A DNA stretch of 64,000 nucleotides from NCBI RefSeq assembly GCF_019956415.1, contig NZ_JAHBDK010000020.1, positions 1 to 64,000 on the forward strand, written 5' to 3'. The notes beneath the pieces were generated by a model. It was not told the origin of the DNA. It saw nothing but the letters and a program-made list of their open reading frames with translations, and did no database searches. Position numbers and translations under genes: made by a program. Positions 16,047 to 23,661 of this stretch are shown here, piece after piece (within the stretch, counting starts at the first letter, position 1; each line of letters opens with the position of its first letter). Source of the DNA: Pseudomonas sp. GL-B-19. Lineage in GTDB: Bacteria > Pseudomonadota > Gammaproteobacteria > Pseudomonadales > Pseudomonadaceae.

Positions 16047-16877
16047 ATGCAGCCAGAAGCGATTGTAGAAGCGCTAAGAAAGTATGAGGCCGAAACAAGT
16101 GAAATCCTGTCGCGCTTCACACACTCACGCGATCATATTTCTATCAAGGCTGAAGATAACTACAGATTGCGCCAAATTACGACAGAGTTGGTGGATCTTC
16201 TTCACGACCATATTCCTGGATCCGCCCAGCACATTCGAATGATCGCCAATTACTACAATCAAGGCATCGCGAACTTCTACAGCTCATCGTCGTATTCTAG
16301 TGTGAAGGAGATTCAGGGAACTATTTCTGCGATCGTAACGCGCATCGAAAGAAATCCCGGGCTCTTCAAACAGCCAGCAGGTCCTATTGATGTCTCGCTC
16401 ACTGAGCGGAAACTCCTGGATGCGCTAGACCAGATAATTCTTCGTTTTCACGCGGTTGTCATTCAATTACGAAGTAGGTACAACGAGCGCTCCACACTCG
16501 ATGTGAATGATGAGTACGACGTTCAAGATCTACTGCATGCACTACTACGCCTGTATTTCGATGACGTAAGGCCCGAGGAATGGACTCCGAGTTATGCTGG
16601 TCGCTCATCTCGCACTGACTTCTTGCTTCCACAGATCGACACAATTATCGAGATTAAAAAGACCCGCGCCGGACTCAATGCTAAAAAGGTCGGCGAGCAG
16701 CTCATCATAGACATCGCTCGTTACAAGAAGCATCCGCAGTGTCGGCGATTGATTTGCTTCGTTTATGATCCGGAGGGTCGTATCACCAATCCAATTGGCC
16801 TCGAAAATGACTTGAACAATGGGAATGAGGGGATTGAAGTTCTGGTTTCAATCCTGCCAAAGGCTAATGGTCGATAG
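16047..16877 (+). CDS. PD-(D/E)XK nuclease, DpnII/MboI-like domain, solitary
   Basis: This encodes 276 aa. The N-terminal ~115 residues are helical and probably regulatory. The C-terminal domain shows NDEYDVQDLLHALLRLYF (154-171), then SRTDFLLP with Asp191, then IIEIKKTR with Glu202-Ile-Lys204, then an Arg/Lys-rich helix (IDIARYKKHPQCRRLICFVY). This is the D...(D/E)xK arrangement of the DpnII/MboI-like restriction endonuclease family. The ATG at 16047 is chosen over 15969 because AGG precedes it and the extra 26 residues are unlike protein. No methylase or specificity gene is adjacent. Solitary nucleases of this kind occur in defence islands; a role in phage or plasmid restriction is inferred. 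Confidence 0.7.
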   Translation: MQPEAIVEALRKYEAETSEILSRFTHSRDHISIKAEDNYRLRQITTELVDLLHDHIPGSAQHIRMIANYYNQGIANFYSSSSYSSVKEIQGTISAIVTRIERNPGLFKQPAGPIDVSLTERKLLDALDQIILRFHAVVIQLRSRYNERSTLDVNDEYDVQDLLHALLRLYFDDVRPEEWTPSYAGRSSRTDFLLPQIDTIIEIKKTRAGLNAKKVGEQLIIDIARYKKHPQCRRLICFVYDPEGRITNPIGLENDLNNGNEGIEVLVSILPKANGR

Positions 16878-16880
16878 CTG

Positions 16881-17030
16881 TCACTCCGGCGCCATTAGTA
16901 CTTCAAGCGTCAGCTTGATGAACTCTTCATTTTTATCGATGGTGTCCAAGGCGCCGCGGACGTTATCGGCAACCTCGGCCGATCCGCGCCGCTCGACCCG
17001 ATTCGACCAGCCGTTGATCGTAAAAGAGGG
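16881..17030 (-). pseudogene. Truncated copy of the 15405-15614 gene
   Basis: The frame encodes ...ERRGSAEVADNVRGALDTID followed by KNEEFIKLTLEVLMAPE, closely matching the C-terminal half of the 69-aa protein. The N-terminal half is replaced by unrelated sequence and no convincing start or ribosome-binding site is present. It begins 4 bp after the nuclease stop on the opposite strand. I read it as a remnant of a duplication associated with insertion of the nuclease gene. Confidence 0.5.
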
Positions 17031-17249
17031 TAGAAGGGGACGGTCGGCCAGACGCTGGGGAGGACCGAAAAGGTGTGGGGACTTTTTCGGGGATTCGCTA
17101 ATTTCGGTTTGGCTCTGTAAGGCACCGTTTGCAGCGAGCGCCAGTAGAAGACTCAGCAAATGCTGGGTTTTATGCCCATTTCAAGCATGGGGTGCTAGTG
17201 CTCTAAAGAAGTCGGGCAAATGAGCATCGACGCCCGGAATAACCTGCTG

Positions 17250-17274
17250 CCGGCGCCCAAGGACTAGGCGCCGG
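17250..17274. other. Perfect hairpin downstream of the Gly-rich gene
   Basis: CCGGCGCC and GGCGCCGG (17250-17257, 17267-17274) form an 8-bp GC stem with a 9-nt loop, 13 bp after the end of the minus-strand Gly-rich gene. There is no T run, so termination is uncertain. Confidence 0.35.
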
Positions 17275-17286
17275 GAGACATTGCAA

Positions 17287-17445
17287 TTACTTGCCCTTCG
17301 GAGGCGCGTTGCCGCGACCAGGGCCAGATTTGTGCCCTGTGGTGCTGGGTCCATTTATGAGGCCAGGGGCTTTAGCTCCGCCACCCCCACCGCCTCCTTT
17401 TCCAGCTCCGCCCGATGCGATTTTGGTTCCGCCAGATTTAGGCAT
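17287..17445 (-). CDS. Small glycine-rich hypothetical protein (52 aa)
   Basis: This encodes a 52-aa basic protein starting MPKSGGTKIASGGAGKG, with a seven-Gly run and a Pro/Gly/Lys-rich end. A good ribosome-binding site (AGGAG, 6 nt before the ATG) supports translation. It is likely disordered. It lies between the nuclease region and tRNA-Ser, facing left. I do not know a function, and low-complexity sequence makes family assignment unsafe. Confidence 0.5.
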   Translation of the reverse strand: MPKSGGTKIASGGAGKGGGGGGGAKAPGLINGPSTTGHKSGPGRGNAPPKGK

Positions 17446-17628
17446 GATCGTCTCCTGGGTGCGTGACACAGTAGAAATCTAACCATAGACGCTCAGTCAA
17501 AAGGAGCCAGGGTATTCATCGGCAGAACGCCGGGGAAGGGGTCGAAAACGGCGTGAGTTATGGAACGCTTCCATAATAGTTCTGGAACACATCGCAGGAA
17601 GGGCTTCCGGCACCAAACCCCAGAAACG

Positions 17629-17656
17629 ACAAAGCCCTGAAAAATCAGGGCTTTGT
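17629..17656 (-). terminator. Terminator after tRNA-Ser
   Basis: A perfect 12-bp stem (17629-17640 with 17645-17656) with an AAAA loop lies 10 bp after the tRNA CCA end. The arms are A/T-rich outside, so it can work in both directions. Confidence 0.7.
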
Positions 17657-17666
17657 TGTATAAAGA

Positions 17667-17754
17667 TGGCGGAGGCGATGGGATTCGAACTCATGGACCT
17701 GTTACAGTCGACGGTTTTCAAGACCGTTGCCTTAAACCACTCGGCCACACCTCC
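17667..17754 (-). tRNA. serT: tRNA-Ser (anticodon UGA)
   Basis: Read on the minus strand, GGAGGTG pairs with CGCCTCC to form the acceptor stem. The long variable arm and the anticodon loop CTTGAAA give UGA, reading UCA. The T-loop GTTCGAATC is present and the CCA end is encoded (17667-17669). tRNA-Ser genes are frequent integration sites for prophages and islands, and all accessory genes in this window lie on its 3' side. Confidence 0.95.
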
Positions 17755-17877
17755 GTTTGTGTTGCGGGCGCCATAATACCTGAATGAAACACACTGTCAA
17801 ACTCTCTGCATAGCTTGTTACTGAGCGTCTGTTATGATCTTTGCGACTGAACGTTTCAAACCAACAGGAGTGTCGCC

Positions 17878-18549
17878 ATGCGCGAACAGGATTACGCAGT
17901 TAATAACAGCGTGCAGGCTGAGCAGCTAGAGGTTAGCCGCGTCCTGCGCAACACTTACGGCTTACTCGCTCTCACCCTCGCATTCAGCGGCGTGATGGCG
18001 TTTGTCGCTCAGCAGATGCGCGTCGGTTACCCGAACGTGTTCGTGGTGCTGATCGGCTTCTACGGCCTTTTCTTCCTCACCAACAAACTCCGTGATTCTG
18101 CCTGGGGCCTGGTTTCTGCTTTTGCCCTGACCGGTTTCATGGGTTTCCTGCTCGGCCCGATCCTCAACCGTTACCTGGGAATGCAGGGCGGCGCTGAAGT
18201 GGTCAGTTCGGCGTTCGCGATGACGGCGCTGGTGTTCGGTGGCCTGTCGGCTTATGTGCTGATTACCCGCAAGGACATGAGTTTCCTGGGCGGTTTCATC
18301 ACGGCAGGCTTCTTCGTGCTGCTGGGTGCGACGCTGGCGAGCTTCTTCTTCCAGATCAGCGGCCTGCAACTGGCGATCAGCGCAGGTTTCGTGCTGTTCT
18401 CCTCGGTCTGCATTCTGTACCAGACCAGCGCCATCATTCATGGCGGCGAGCGCAACTACATCATGGCGACCATCAGCCTGTATGTATCGATCTACAACCT
18501 GTTCATCAGCTTGTTGCAGCTGTTCGGCATCATGAGCCGCGATGATTAA
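17878..18549 (+). CDS. yccA: BAX inhibitor-1 / YccA-family membrane protein
   Basis: This 223-aa inner-membrane protein has seven hydrophobic segments and a short polar N-terminus, the layout of YccA/BI-1 (UPF0005) proteins. YccA in E. coli is a substrate and modulator of the FtsH protease and protects SecY when it jams. Conserved features include the RNTYGLLALTLAFSG start of the first helix and GGERNYIMATISLYVSIYNLF at the end. CAGGAG before ATG 17878 gives a good start. It stands alone, divergent from tRNA-Ser and ended by the hairpin at 18565. Confidence 0.88.
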   Translation: MREQDYAVNNSVQAEQLEVSRVLRNTYGLLALTLAFSGVMAFVAQQMRVGYPNVFVVLIGFYGLFFLTNKLRDSAWGLVSAFALTGFMGFLLGPILNRYLGMQGGAEVVSSAFAMTALVFGGLSAYVLITRKDMSFLGGFITAGFFVLLGATLASFFFQISGLQLAISAGFVLFSSVCILYQTSAIIHGGERNYIMATISLYVSIYNLFISLLQLFGIMSRDD

Positions 18550-18564
18550 TCGAAGGCTTTAAGT

Positions 18565-18590
18565 AAAAAACCCGCTCAGGCGGGTTTTTT
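18565..18590. terminator. Bidirectional terminator between yccA and the YceK-like gene
   Basis: AAAAAACCCGC and GCGGGTTTTTT form a stem around a 4-nt loop. T runs on both strands serve the two convergent genes. Confidence 0.85.
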
Positions 18591-18611
18591 ATTGCCTGAC
18601 ATTCAGGTCAT

Positions 18612-18938
18612 TCAGTCAATGACAATGCTGCCATCGGCCTGCTGGCGGTAGATGGTGTAGGGCAGCAACAAGGTGTCGAGTGCGCCGGACATGACCACGT
18701 CGATCAGCACGACGGCTGGAGCATCGGTGTGGTCTTGTGCATCGAGGCCTTTTTTCAGTGGCGCATTCAAACTGCAAAAATCATAGCTCACACCGCTGTA
18801 GATTCGCGGAACTGCACCACAATAGCTCTTCTGTTCCTTGAGGCTTTCAGCCGCCACTTCGTCACCGCGCACCACCGTTTGAATCGTGCCGCAGCCCGCC
18901 AGCAGCAGCGCCGCGAGTAGCATTGCCTGAGTTTTCAT
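18612..18938 (-). CDS. YceK/YidQ-family lipoprotein
   Basis: This 108-aa outer-membrane or periplasmic lipoprotein begins MKTQAMLLAALLLAGC, a clear lipobox with Cys16 as the lipidation site. The mature part carries Y-C-G-A-V-P-R-I-Y-S-G-V near residues 39-50, and D-x-P-x-S-x-x-x-D-T-L-L-L-P-Y-T is represented by DVVMSGALDTLLLPYT, typical of YceK/YidQ proteins. The role of this family is not known. It is convergent with yccA. Confidence 0.8.
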   Translation of the reverse strand: MKTQAMLLAALLLAGCGTIQTVVRGDEVAAESLKEQKSYCGAVPRIYSGVSYDFCSLNAPLKKGLDAQDHTDAPAVVLIDVVMSGALDTLLLPYTIYRQQADGSIVID

Positions 18939-18997
18939 AGACCGCCAATCCTTCGCCGGAAACCCCTCAATCTACGCCATTGGCAAACAAACATCAC

Positions 18998-19435
18998 TCA
19001 TGCCATCGGTGGCAACCGGCGTTTGACCGGGGTCTTCTTGACGATTGCGGTGTTCGTTTCGGCGTGGGTATTCAGGCGGTCGAGGAGGGTGTCCAGTTGT
19101 TCCATGGAGCGCACGTGCAGGCGCGCGATGAAGCAGTCGTCGCCCGTGACTTTGTCGCACTCGGTGAATTCGGGGATGGCCTGAATCTGTCGCTCCACTT
19201 CCTGCAACTGGCCCGGCAGCGGGCGAATCCGCACGATGGCCTGGAGTTGATAGCCAAAGCATTTCGGGTCGATCTCCACGGTGTAGCCCTTGAGCACGCC
19301 GCGTTCTTCGAGGCGGCGCAAACGCTCGGCGACACTGGGCGAGGACAAGCCGCTGAGGTGCGCCAGCGCTTTGAGCGAGCGCCTCGAGTCTTCCATCAAG
19401 GCGCTGATCAGCACTTGGTCGATGTCGTCGGTCAT
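18998..19435 (-). CDS. Lrp/AsnC-family transcriptional regulator
   Basis: This encodes 145 aa. The N-terminal helix-turn-helix (residues 4-50: LISALMEDSRRSLKALAHLS, then SPSVAERLRRLEERGVL) is followed by the RAM effector-binding domain with GDDCFIARLHV near residues 99-109. Lrp/AsnC proteins sense amino acids and act as dimers or octamers. It is divergent from a DMT-family exporter at 19571 with 135 bp between, so it probably controls that gene and itself. Family certain; ligand unknown. Confidence 0.9.
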   Translation of the reverse strand: MTDDIDQVLISALMEDSRRSLKALAHLSGLSSPSVAERLRRLEERGVLKGYTVEIDPKCFGYQLQAIVRIRPLPGQLQEVERQIQAIPEFTECDKVTGDDCFIARLHVRSMEQLDTLLDRLNTHAETNTAIVKKTPVKRRLPPMA

Positions 19436-19570
19436 GGCGAAACCCCTGTAAGGCTATTAAGTGAAACCGCCTTGATAAAAAAGGCATAAATCGAGTTTAG
19501 CCTGCTTTTTGCGCTGGAGAAGCTCCCGAGTAGATTGGCATACTTTGCGCTCAAACACAGGAGTCTGAAG

Positions 19571-20464
19571 ATGGACAAATCAATACGTCGCGGTTCATTT
19601 GAGATGACCGCCGCCATGCTGATCTCCGGGACCATTGGCTGGTTCGTGCTGGTTTCCGGGCAACCGGTGCTGGACGTGGTGTTCTGGCGCTGCCTGTTCG
19701 GGGCGGGCACCTTGCTGCTGATTTGTGCGGCCTTCGGCTTTTTGCGTCCTGACATTCTGACCCGTACCACGTTCCTGCTGGCAGTGTTCAGTGGCGTGGC
19801 AATTGTCGGCAACTGGGTGCTGTTGTTTGCGTCGTATTCGCGCGCCTCGATTGCCATTGGTACGGCGGTGTACAACGTTCAGCCGTTCATGTTGGTCGGC
19901 CTGGCCGCGTTGTTCCTCAACGAAAAAATCACCTTGCAGAAACTGTTCTGGCTGGGCATTTCGTTTCTCGGGATGCTGGCGATTGTCAGTGCTCATGGCG
20001 AGCAGGGTGAGAGCGGCAATGATTACCTGATGGGGATCGGCCTGGCGCTGGGCGCGGCCTTCCTTTACGCGATTGCCGCGCTGATCATCAAGCGCCTGAC
20101 CGGTACGCCGCCGCATCTGATCGCATTGATTCAGGTCTGCACCGGGGTGCTGATGCTTGCGCCGTTCGCGCACTTTTCCGCCCTGCCGCAAGCGCCGAGT
20201 GCCTGGGCCAGTCTGGTGACACTGGGCATCGTCCACACCGGTGTGATGTATGTGCTGTTGTACGGCGCGATTCAAAAGCTGCCAACCGCATTGACCGGGG
20301 CGTTGTCGTTTATCTACCCGATTGCGGCTATTTTTGTCGACTGGTTTGCCTTCGGCCATCGCCTGGAACCGCTGCAATGGCTCGGCGTGGCGGCGATTCT
20401 GCTGGCTGCCGCGGGGATGCAACAGGGCTGGGGCTTCAAATCTCGGAAACTGGCGGCACAGTAA
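19571..20464 (+). CDS. EamA/DMT-superfamily transporter
   Basis: This 297-aa inner-membrane protein has ten hydrophobic helices in two EamA repeats (about residues 10-135 and 150-285). Characteristic pieces are ALFLNEKITLQKLFWLGISF in repeat one and ALTGALSFIYPIAAIFVDW in repeat two. Such proteins export amino acids or other metabolites. The start at 19571 has AGGAG 9 nt upstream; an upstream in-frame codon at 19535 is less likely. The divergent Lrp/AsnC gene suggests an amino-acid substrate. Confidence 0.88.
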   Translation: MDKSIRRGSFEMTAAMLISGTIGWFVLVSGQPVLDVVFWRCLFGAGTLLLICAAFGFLRPDILTRTTFLLAVFSGVAIVGNWVLLFASYSRASIAIGTAVYNVQPFMLVGLAALFLNEKITLQKLFWLGISFLGMLAIVSAHGEQGESGNDYLMGIGLALGAAFLYAIAALIIKRLTGTPPHLIALIQVCTGVLMLAPFAHFSALPQAPSAWASLVTLGIVHTGVMYVLLYGAIQKLPTALTGALSFIYPIAAIFVDWFAFGHRLEPLQWLGVAAILLAAAGMQQGWGFKSRKLAAQ

Positions 20465-20467
20465 GCG

Positions 20468-21541
20468 TCAGATGTTCCAGCGCGGGGCGGTCTTGACCAG
20501 TCGTTGGCGCATCTCGCCGATGTTGGCGGCGAACTGACGGGTCAATAACCGATAGCCGTCTAGCGGGCTGTAGACCGGCGTATCAAGACTTGAGGCTGGC
20601 GGCAGGTCGACAGGCCGGCTCAGCCGTTGCGACGCACCGGTTTTCAGCGCCCGCGCCATACCGATCAGTTGCACGCGGATCTGCCGATGCTCCACGGTCA
20701 TCGCCGACTGCAACTGCGCCATGGCGTTGGGGTCGCGGGCATCCGGGCGGGTGTTGCCGAGGATTTCCAGGGTGCTGACGCACATCCGCAAGTTGCGCTG
20801 AATGGCATCCAGTTCAGTCATGGAGATCTTCACTTCCTTGGAAACCGACGGCATCAGCGAGCGCAATTGCACCATCACGGTGTTCAGGCGCCCCATGAGC
20901 TTGAGGTGTTCATCGTCGCTGACCGGCTCACCATTGATGATGCGCCCATAGATCGTCGCGCAATCGCGCAAGGCATCGGCCAGGTTGTAGCGCCAGGAAA
21001 ACACCGCGTACAGCGGTAGCGCGAAGGAAAACGCCAGCGCCAGCGCGATGCCGATCAGAATGTCTACCCCGCGCCACAAGCCGTCCGTGACGGGGTTGTC
21101 ACCGTGCCCCGCGACAATAAACACGGTGATCGCCGCCAGCAACGCCGTATAGCCGCCCTTGCCAATGGCGTGATACGAGAAAAACCCGCACACCACCGAC
21201 ATGGCGAAATAAGTCAGCCACGGCATCCCGAGCCAGGCCTGTTGCGCGACCAGGACCAGACCGACTCCAGCCCCGATCAAGGTGCCAATGGCTCGCTCGG
21301 CGGCTTTTTTGCCGATATTGCCGTGATGCTGTAAGCCACCGATCACCACCAGCATCGTCACCGACGCCCATTCGCCATGGGGCAAATGGATGCCGGTGGT
21401 CAGCAGGATTGTCGCCAGCAATCCGAGCGAGACCCGCACCGCGTGGATCAGTCTGGCGTTGCGATAGCGCCGATACGGGTCCAGCAGCGGACGCAGCAAT
21501 CGGCGCAGCAGCGGTGGCAATCGTTGGCTGAAGGTGCTCAG
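20468..21541 (-). CDS. FUSC-family inner-membrane transporter (probable CTG start)
   Basis: This ~357-aa protein has the FUSC/aromatic-acid-exporter layout: about six membrane helices in the first ~190 residues (including HGEWASVTMLVVIGGLQHHG), then a long cytoplasmic helical tail. No ATG is available. A TTG would start at 21520, but upstream codons read S-T-F-S-Q-R-L-P-P after a CTG at 21541, with GAGGA 8 nt before it, and the next codon upstream is a stop. The CTG lies 11 bp after the aldehyde dehydrogenase stop, so the genes are coupled. It probably exports aromatic or weak-acid compounds. Confidence 0.8.
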   Translation of the reverse strand: MSTFSQRLPPLLRRLLRPLLDPYRRYRNARLIHAVRVSLGLLATILLTTGIHLPHGEWASVTMLVVIGGLQHHGNIGKKAAERAIGTLIGAGVGLVLVAQQAWLGMPWLTYFAMSVVCGFFSYHAIGKGGYTALLAAITVFIVAGHGDNPVTDGLWRGVDILIGIALALAFSFALPLYAVFSWRYNLADALRDCATIYGRIINGEPVSDDEHLKLMGRLNTVMVQLRSLMPSVSKEVKISMTELDAIQRNLRMCVSTLEILGNTRPDARDPNAMAQLQSAMTVEHRQIRVQLIGMARALKTGASQRLSRPVDLPPASSLDTPVYSPLDGYRLLTRQFAANIGEMRQRLVKTAPRWNI

Positions 21542-21552
21542 TCGCTATGTCC

Positions 21553-23178
21553 TCAGAAAATATAATCAGTGGTCAGGAAGCTTGAACTGCGTCCGCTGAT
21601 GATCTCGCTGATGAGGTCTTTATTGGTTTCCTGGAACTTGGTGGCAACCAACGTCCGGATCGAAAACACCCGCAACGCATCATGCACCGACAACGTGCCC
21701 TCGGCCGAGTTCTTGCGGCCGTTGAACGGGAAGGTGTCCGGGCCGCGCTGGCATTGTGCGTTGAGGTTGATGCGCCCGACCTGGTTGGCGAACGTGTCCA
21801 CCAGCCGGCCGACCGCGACCGGGTTGGTGCCGAAAATACTCAGCTGCTGGCCGAAGTCCGATTCCAGGACGTAATCGATCACCGTGTCAAGATGGCGGTA
21901 CGGCACAATCGGGATGACCGGGCCGAACTGTTCTTCCTGATAGATGCGCATTTGCGGGGTCACCGGGTACAGCACCGCCGGGTAGAAGAACGAGGCGCGG
22001 GCCTGACCGCCGTTGGGATTGACCACCTTGGCCCCTTTGCTTTCGGCGTCCGCCACCAGCGAATGCAGGTAATCGACCTTGCCCGACTCCGGCAACGGTG
22101 TCAGCGCCACGCCGCTTTCCCACGGCATGCCGGGTTTGAGGCTGGCGAGTTTAGCGTTGAATTTGTCGATGAAGGCTTCGACCACGTCTTCATGGACGAA
22201 GAGGATTTTCAGCGCGGTGCAGCGCTGGCCGTTGAACGACAACGAGCCGGTCACCGCTTCACTTACCGCGTTGTCCAGATCGACCTCCGGCAAGACGATG
22301 CCGGGGTTTTTCGCATCAAGGCCCAACGCCGCACGCAAACGGTGCGGTTTGGGGTGAAGTTTTTTCAAATCGCTGGCGGCTTTGTTGGTGCCGATAAACG
22401 CGAAGATGTCGATCTTGCCGCTGGCCATCAGCGCGCTGACGGTCTCGCGGCCGCTGCCGTAGATCACGTTGATCACCCCGGCCGGGAAGCTGTCGCGGAA
22501 TGCTTCCAGCAGCGGACGAATCAACAGCACGCCGAGTTTGGCCGGTTTGAACACCACGGTGTTGCCCATGATCAGCGCCGGAATCAACGTGGTGAAGGTT
22601 TCGTTCAGCGGGTAGTTGTAGGGGCCCATGCACAGGGCTACGCCGAGCGGGACGCGACGGATCTGGCCGAGGGTGTCCTGTTCCAGTTCGAAACGGCTGG
22701 AGCGGCGGTCGAGCTCCTTCAACGCATTGATGGTGTCGACGATGTAATCGCAGGTGCGGTCGAACTCTTTTTCCGAGTCCTTGAGGTTTTTGCCGATCTC
22801 CCACATCAGCAGCTTGACCACCGCCTCACGCTGCTCGCGCATGCGACCCAAAAAGGCTTCGACGTGCTGGATGCGTTCGGCGACCCGCATGGTCGGCCAC
22901 AAGCCCTGGCCACGGTCATAAGCTCGGACGGCGGCGTCCAGGGCGGTCAGCGCGGTGTCGGCATCCAGCAAGGGGGTGCTGCCGAGGATCACTTGCTCGT
23001 CACCATTAGCGCCGGTCAGATAAACCGGGCTTCGGACCTGGGCGAGAGGCCCGGACCAGGTTTTCAGTTCGCCATCGACCAGGTACTCACGCTGCTCGGT
23101 CTGGCCGTCGAGGCGGTACTTTTCCGGGATGTCGGCGTGGCTCGGGAACAGGTTGTCGAGAATATTGGTTGTGGTCAT
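21553..23178 (-). CDS. Aldehyde dehydrogenase, NADP-glyceraldehyde-3-phosphate dehydrogenase-like
   Basis: This 541-aa aldehyde dehydrogenase resembles non-phosphorylating GapN enzymes, which oxidise glyceraldehyde 3-phosphate to 3-phosphoglycerate. Visible are the nucleotide-binding segment GPYNYPLNETF (185-195), VVFKPAK (208-214), and the catalytic Cys in FNGQRC (Cys320). The usual E-L-G-G-K-(N/D) segment is replaced by LGLDAKNP (285-292), so the general-base Glu is not in its normal place. The stop overlaps the ribosome-binding site of the FUSC gene downstream, forming a two-gene operon. The substrate is uncertain. Confidence 0.85.
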   Translation of the reverse strand: MTTTNILDNLFPSHADIPEKYRLDGQTEQREYLVDGELKTWSGPLAQVRSPVYLTGANGDEQVILGSTPLLDADTALTALDAAVRAYDRGQGLWPTMRVAERIQHVEAFLGRMREQREAVVKLLMWEIGKNLKDSEKEFDRTCDYIVDTINALKELDRRSSRFELEQDTLGQIRRVPLGVALCMGPYNYPLNETFTTLIPALIMGNTVVFKPAKLGVLLIRPLLEAFRDSFPAGVINVIYGSGRETVSALMASGKIDIFAFIGTNKAASDLKKLHPKPHRLRAALGLDAKNPGIVLPEVDLDNAVSEAVTGSLSFNGQRCTALKILFVHEDVVEAFIDKFNAKLASLKPGMPWESGVALTPLPESGKVDYLHSLVADAESKGAKVVNPNGGQARASFFYPAVLYPVTPQMRIYQEEQFGPVIPIVPYRHLDTVIDYVLESDFGQQLSIFGTNPVAVGRLVDTFANQVGRINLNAQCQRGPDTFPFNGRKNSAEGTLSVHDALRVFSIRTLVATKFQETNKDLISEIISGRSSSFLTTDYIF

Positions 23179-23661
23179 GTCGCTACCCCCTCTGGATTAG
23201 GTGATGCCTTGGTGAAACGTTTTAGCAGACCTCGGCATCGCTTGTCATGACTCATCTTGGTGATTTGCGGCACAGCGTGATGGCGCGTGGATATCCCGGC
23301 ACCTCAGAAGCCCCCTTGTTGGCCCCCAATGCCCTCAACCCGCCCACGCGGGGTGCCTTAGTGTTGAGCTCTCCTTGATCACAACAAAAAAAGAGCATCC
23401 GACTGACGGGGCACTTAGAGGACCACCATGCGGGAACGCCGATTCACTGAAAAGCCTAGCCTTAGTTTTGCTCTGGTGGGGGGGCGTCTTCGCGGCGTTG
23501 CTCGCGGGGTGTGGCGAAGAGCCGAAAAGCCCGGTCACGTACAGCGGAGCGGCCACCGCCCGAACCGAACGCAGCCTCGCAGGCTCGGCAGCTGCTACAG
23601 GACGCTGCACACAAACCCTCGTGCTCCGGTTAAACTCCGTGCTCATTTTCAAGGAGTTCAT
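23179..23661. other. Intergenic region with REP fragment and possible decayed lipoprotein frame
   Basis: No certain gene is seen. A frame from about 23430 to 23560 encodes LALVLLWWGGVFAALLAGCG, a lipobox-like hydrophobic start. It has no in-frame ATG with a ribosome-binding site; the nearby ATG at 23428 is in another frame separated by a seven-G run. It may be a frameshifted small lipoprotein. Around 23568-23608 lies a half of the 'cgcagcctcg...cagctgctaca' palindromic repeat. AAGGAG for the DyP gene is at the right end. Confidence 0.35.

Noticed and set aside
17667-17700. tRNA-Ser 3' end as the island attachment site
   Set aside because: I could not find a second copy of the tRNA 3' end in the window, and no integrase gene is present, so integration at this tRNA is only suspected.
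21682-23250. Long open frame opposite the aldehyde dehydrogenase gene
   Set aside because: It lies antisense to a clear ALDH gene, and its His/Gln/Arg/Gly-rich sequence is the usual shadow of a high-GC coding strand.
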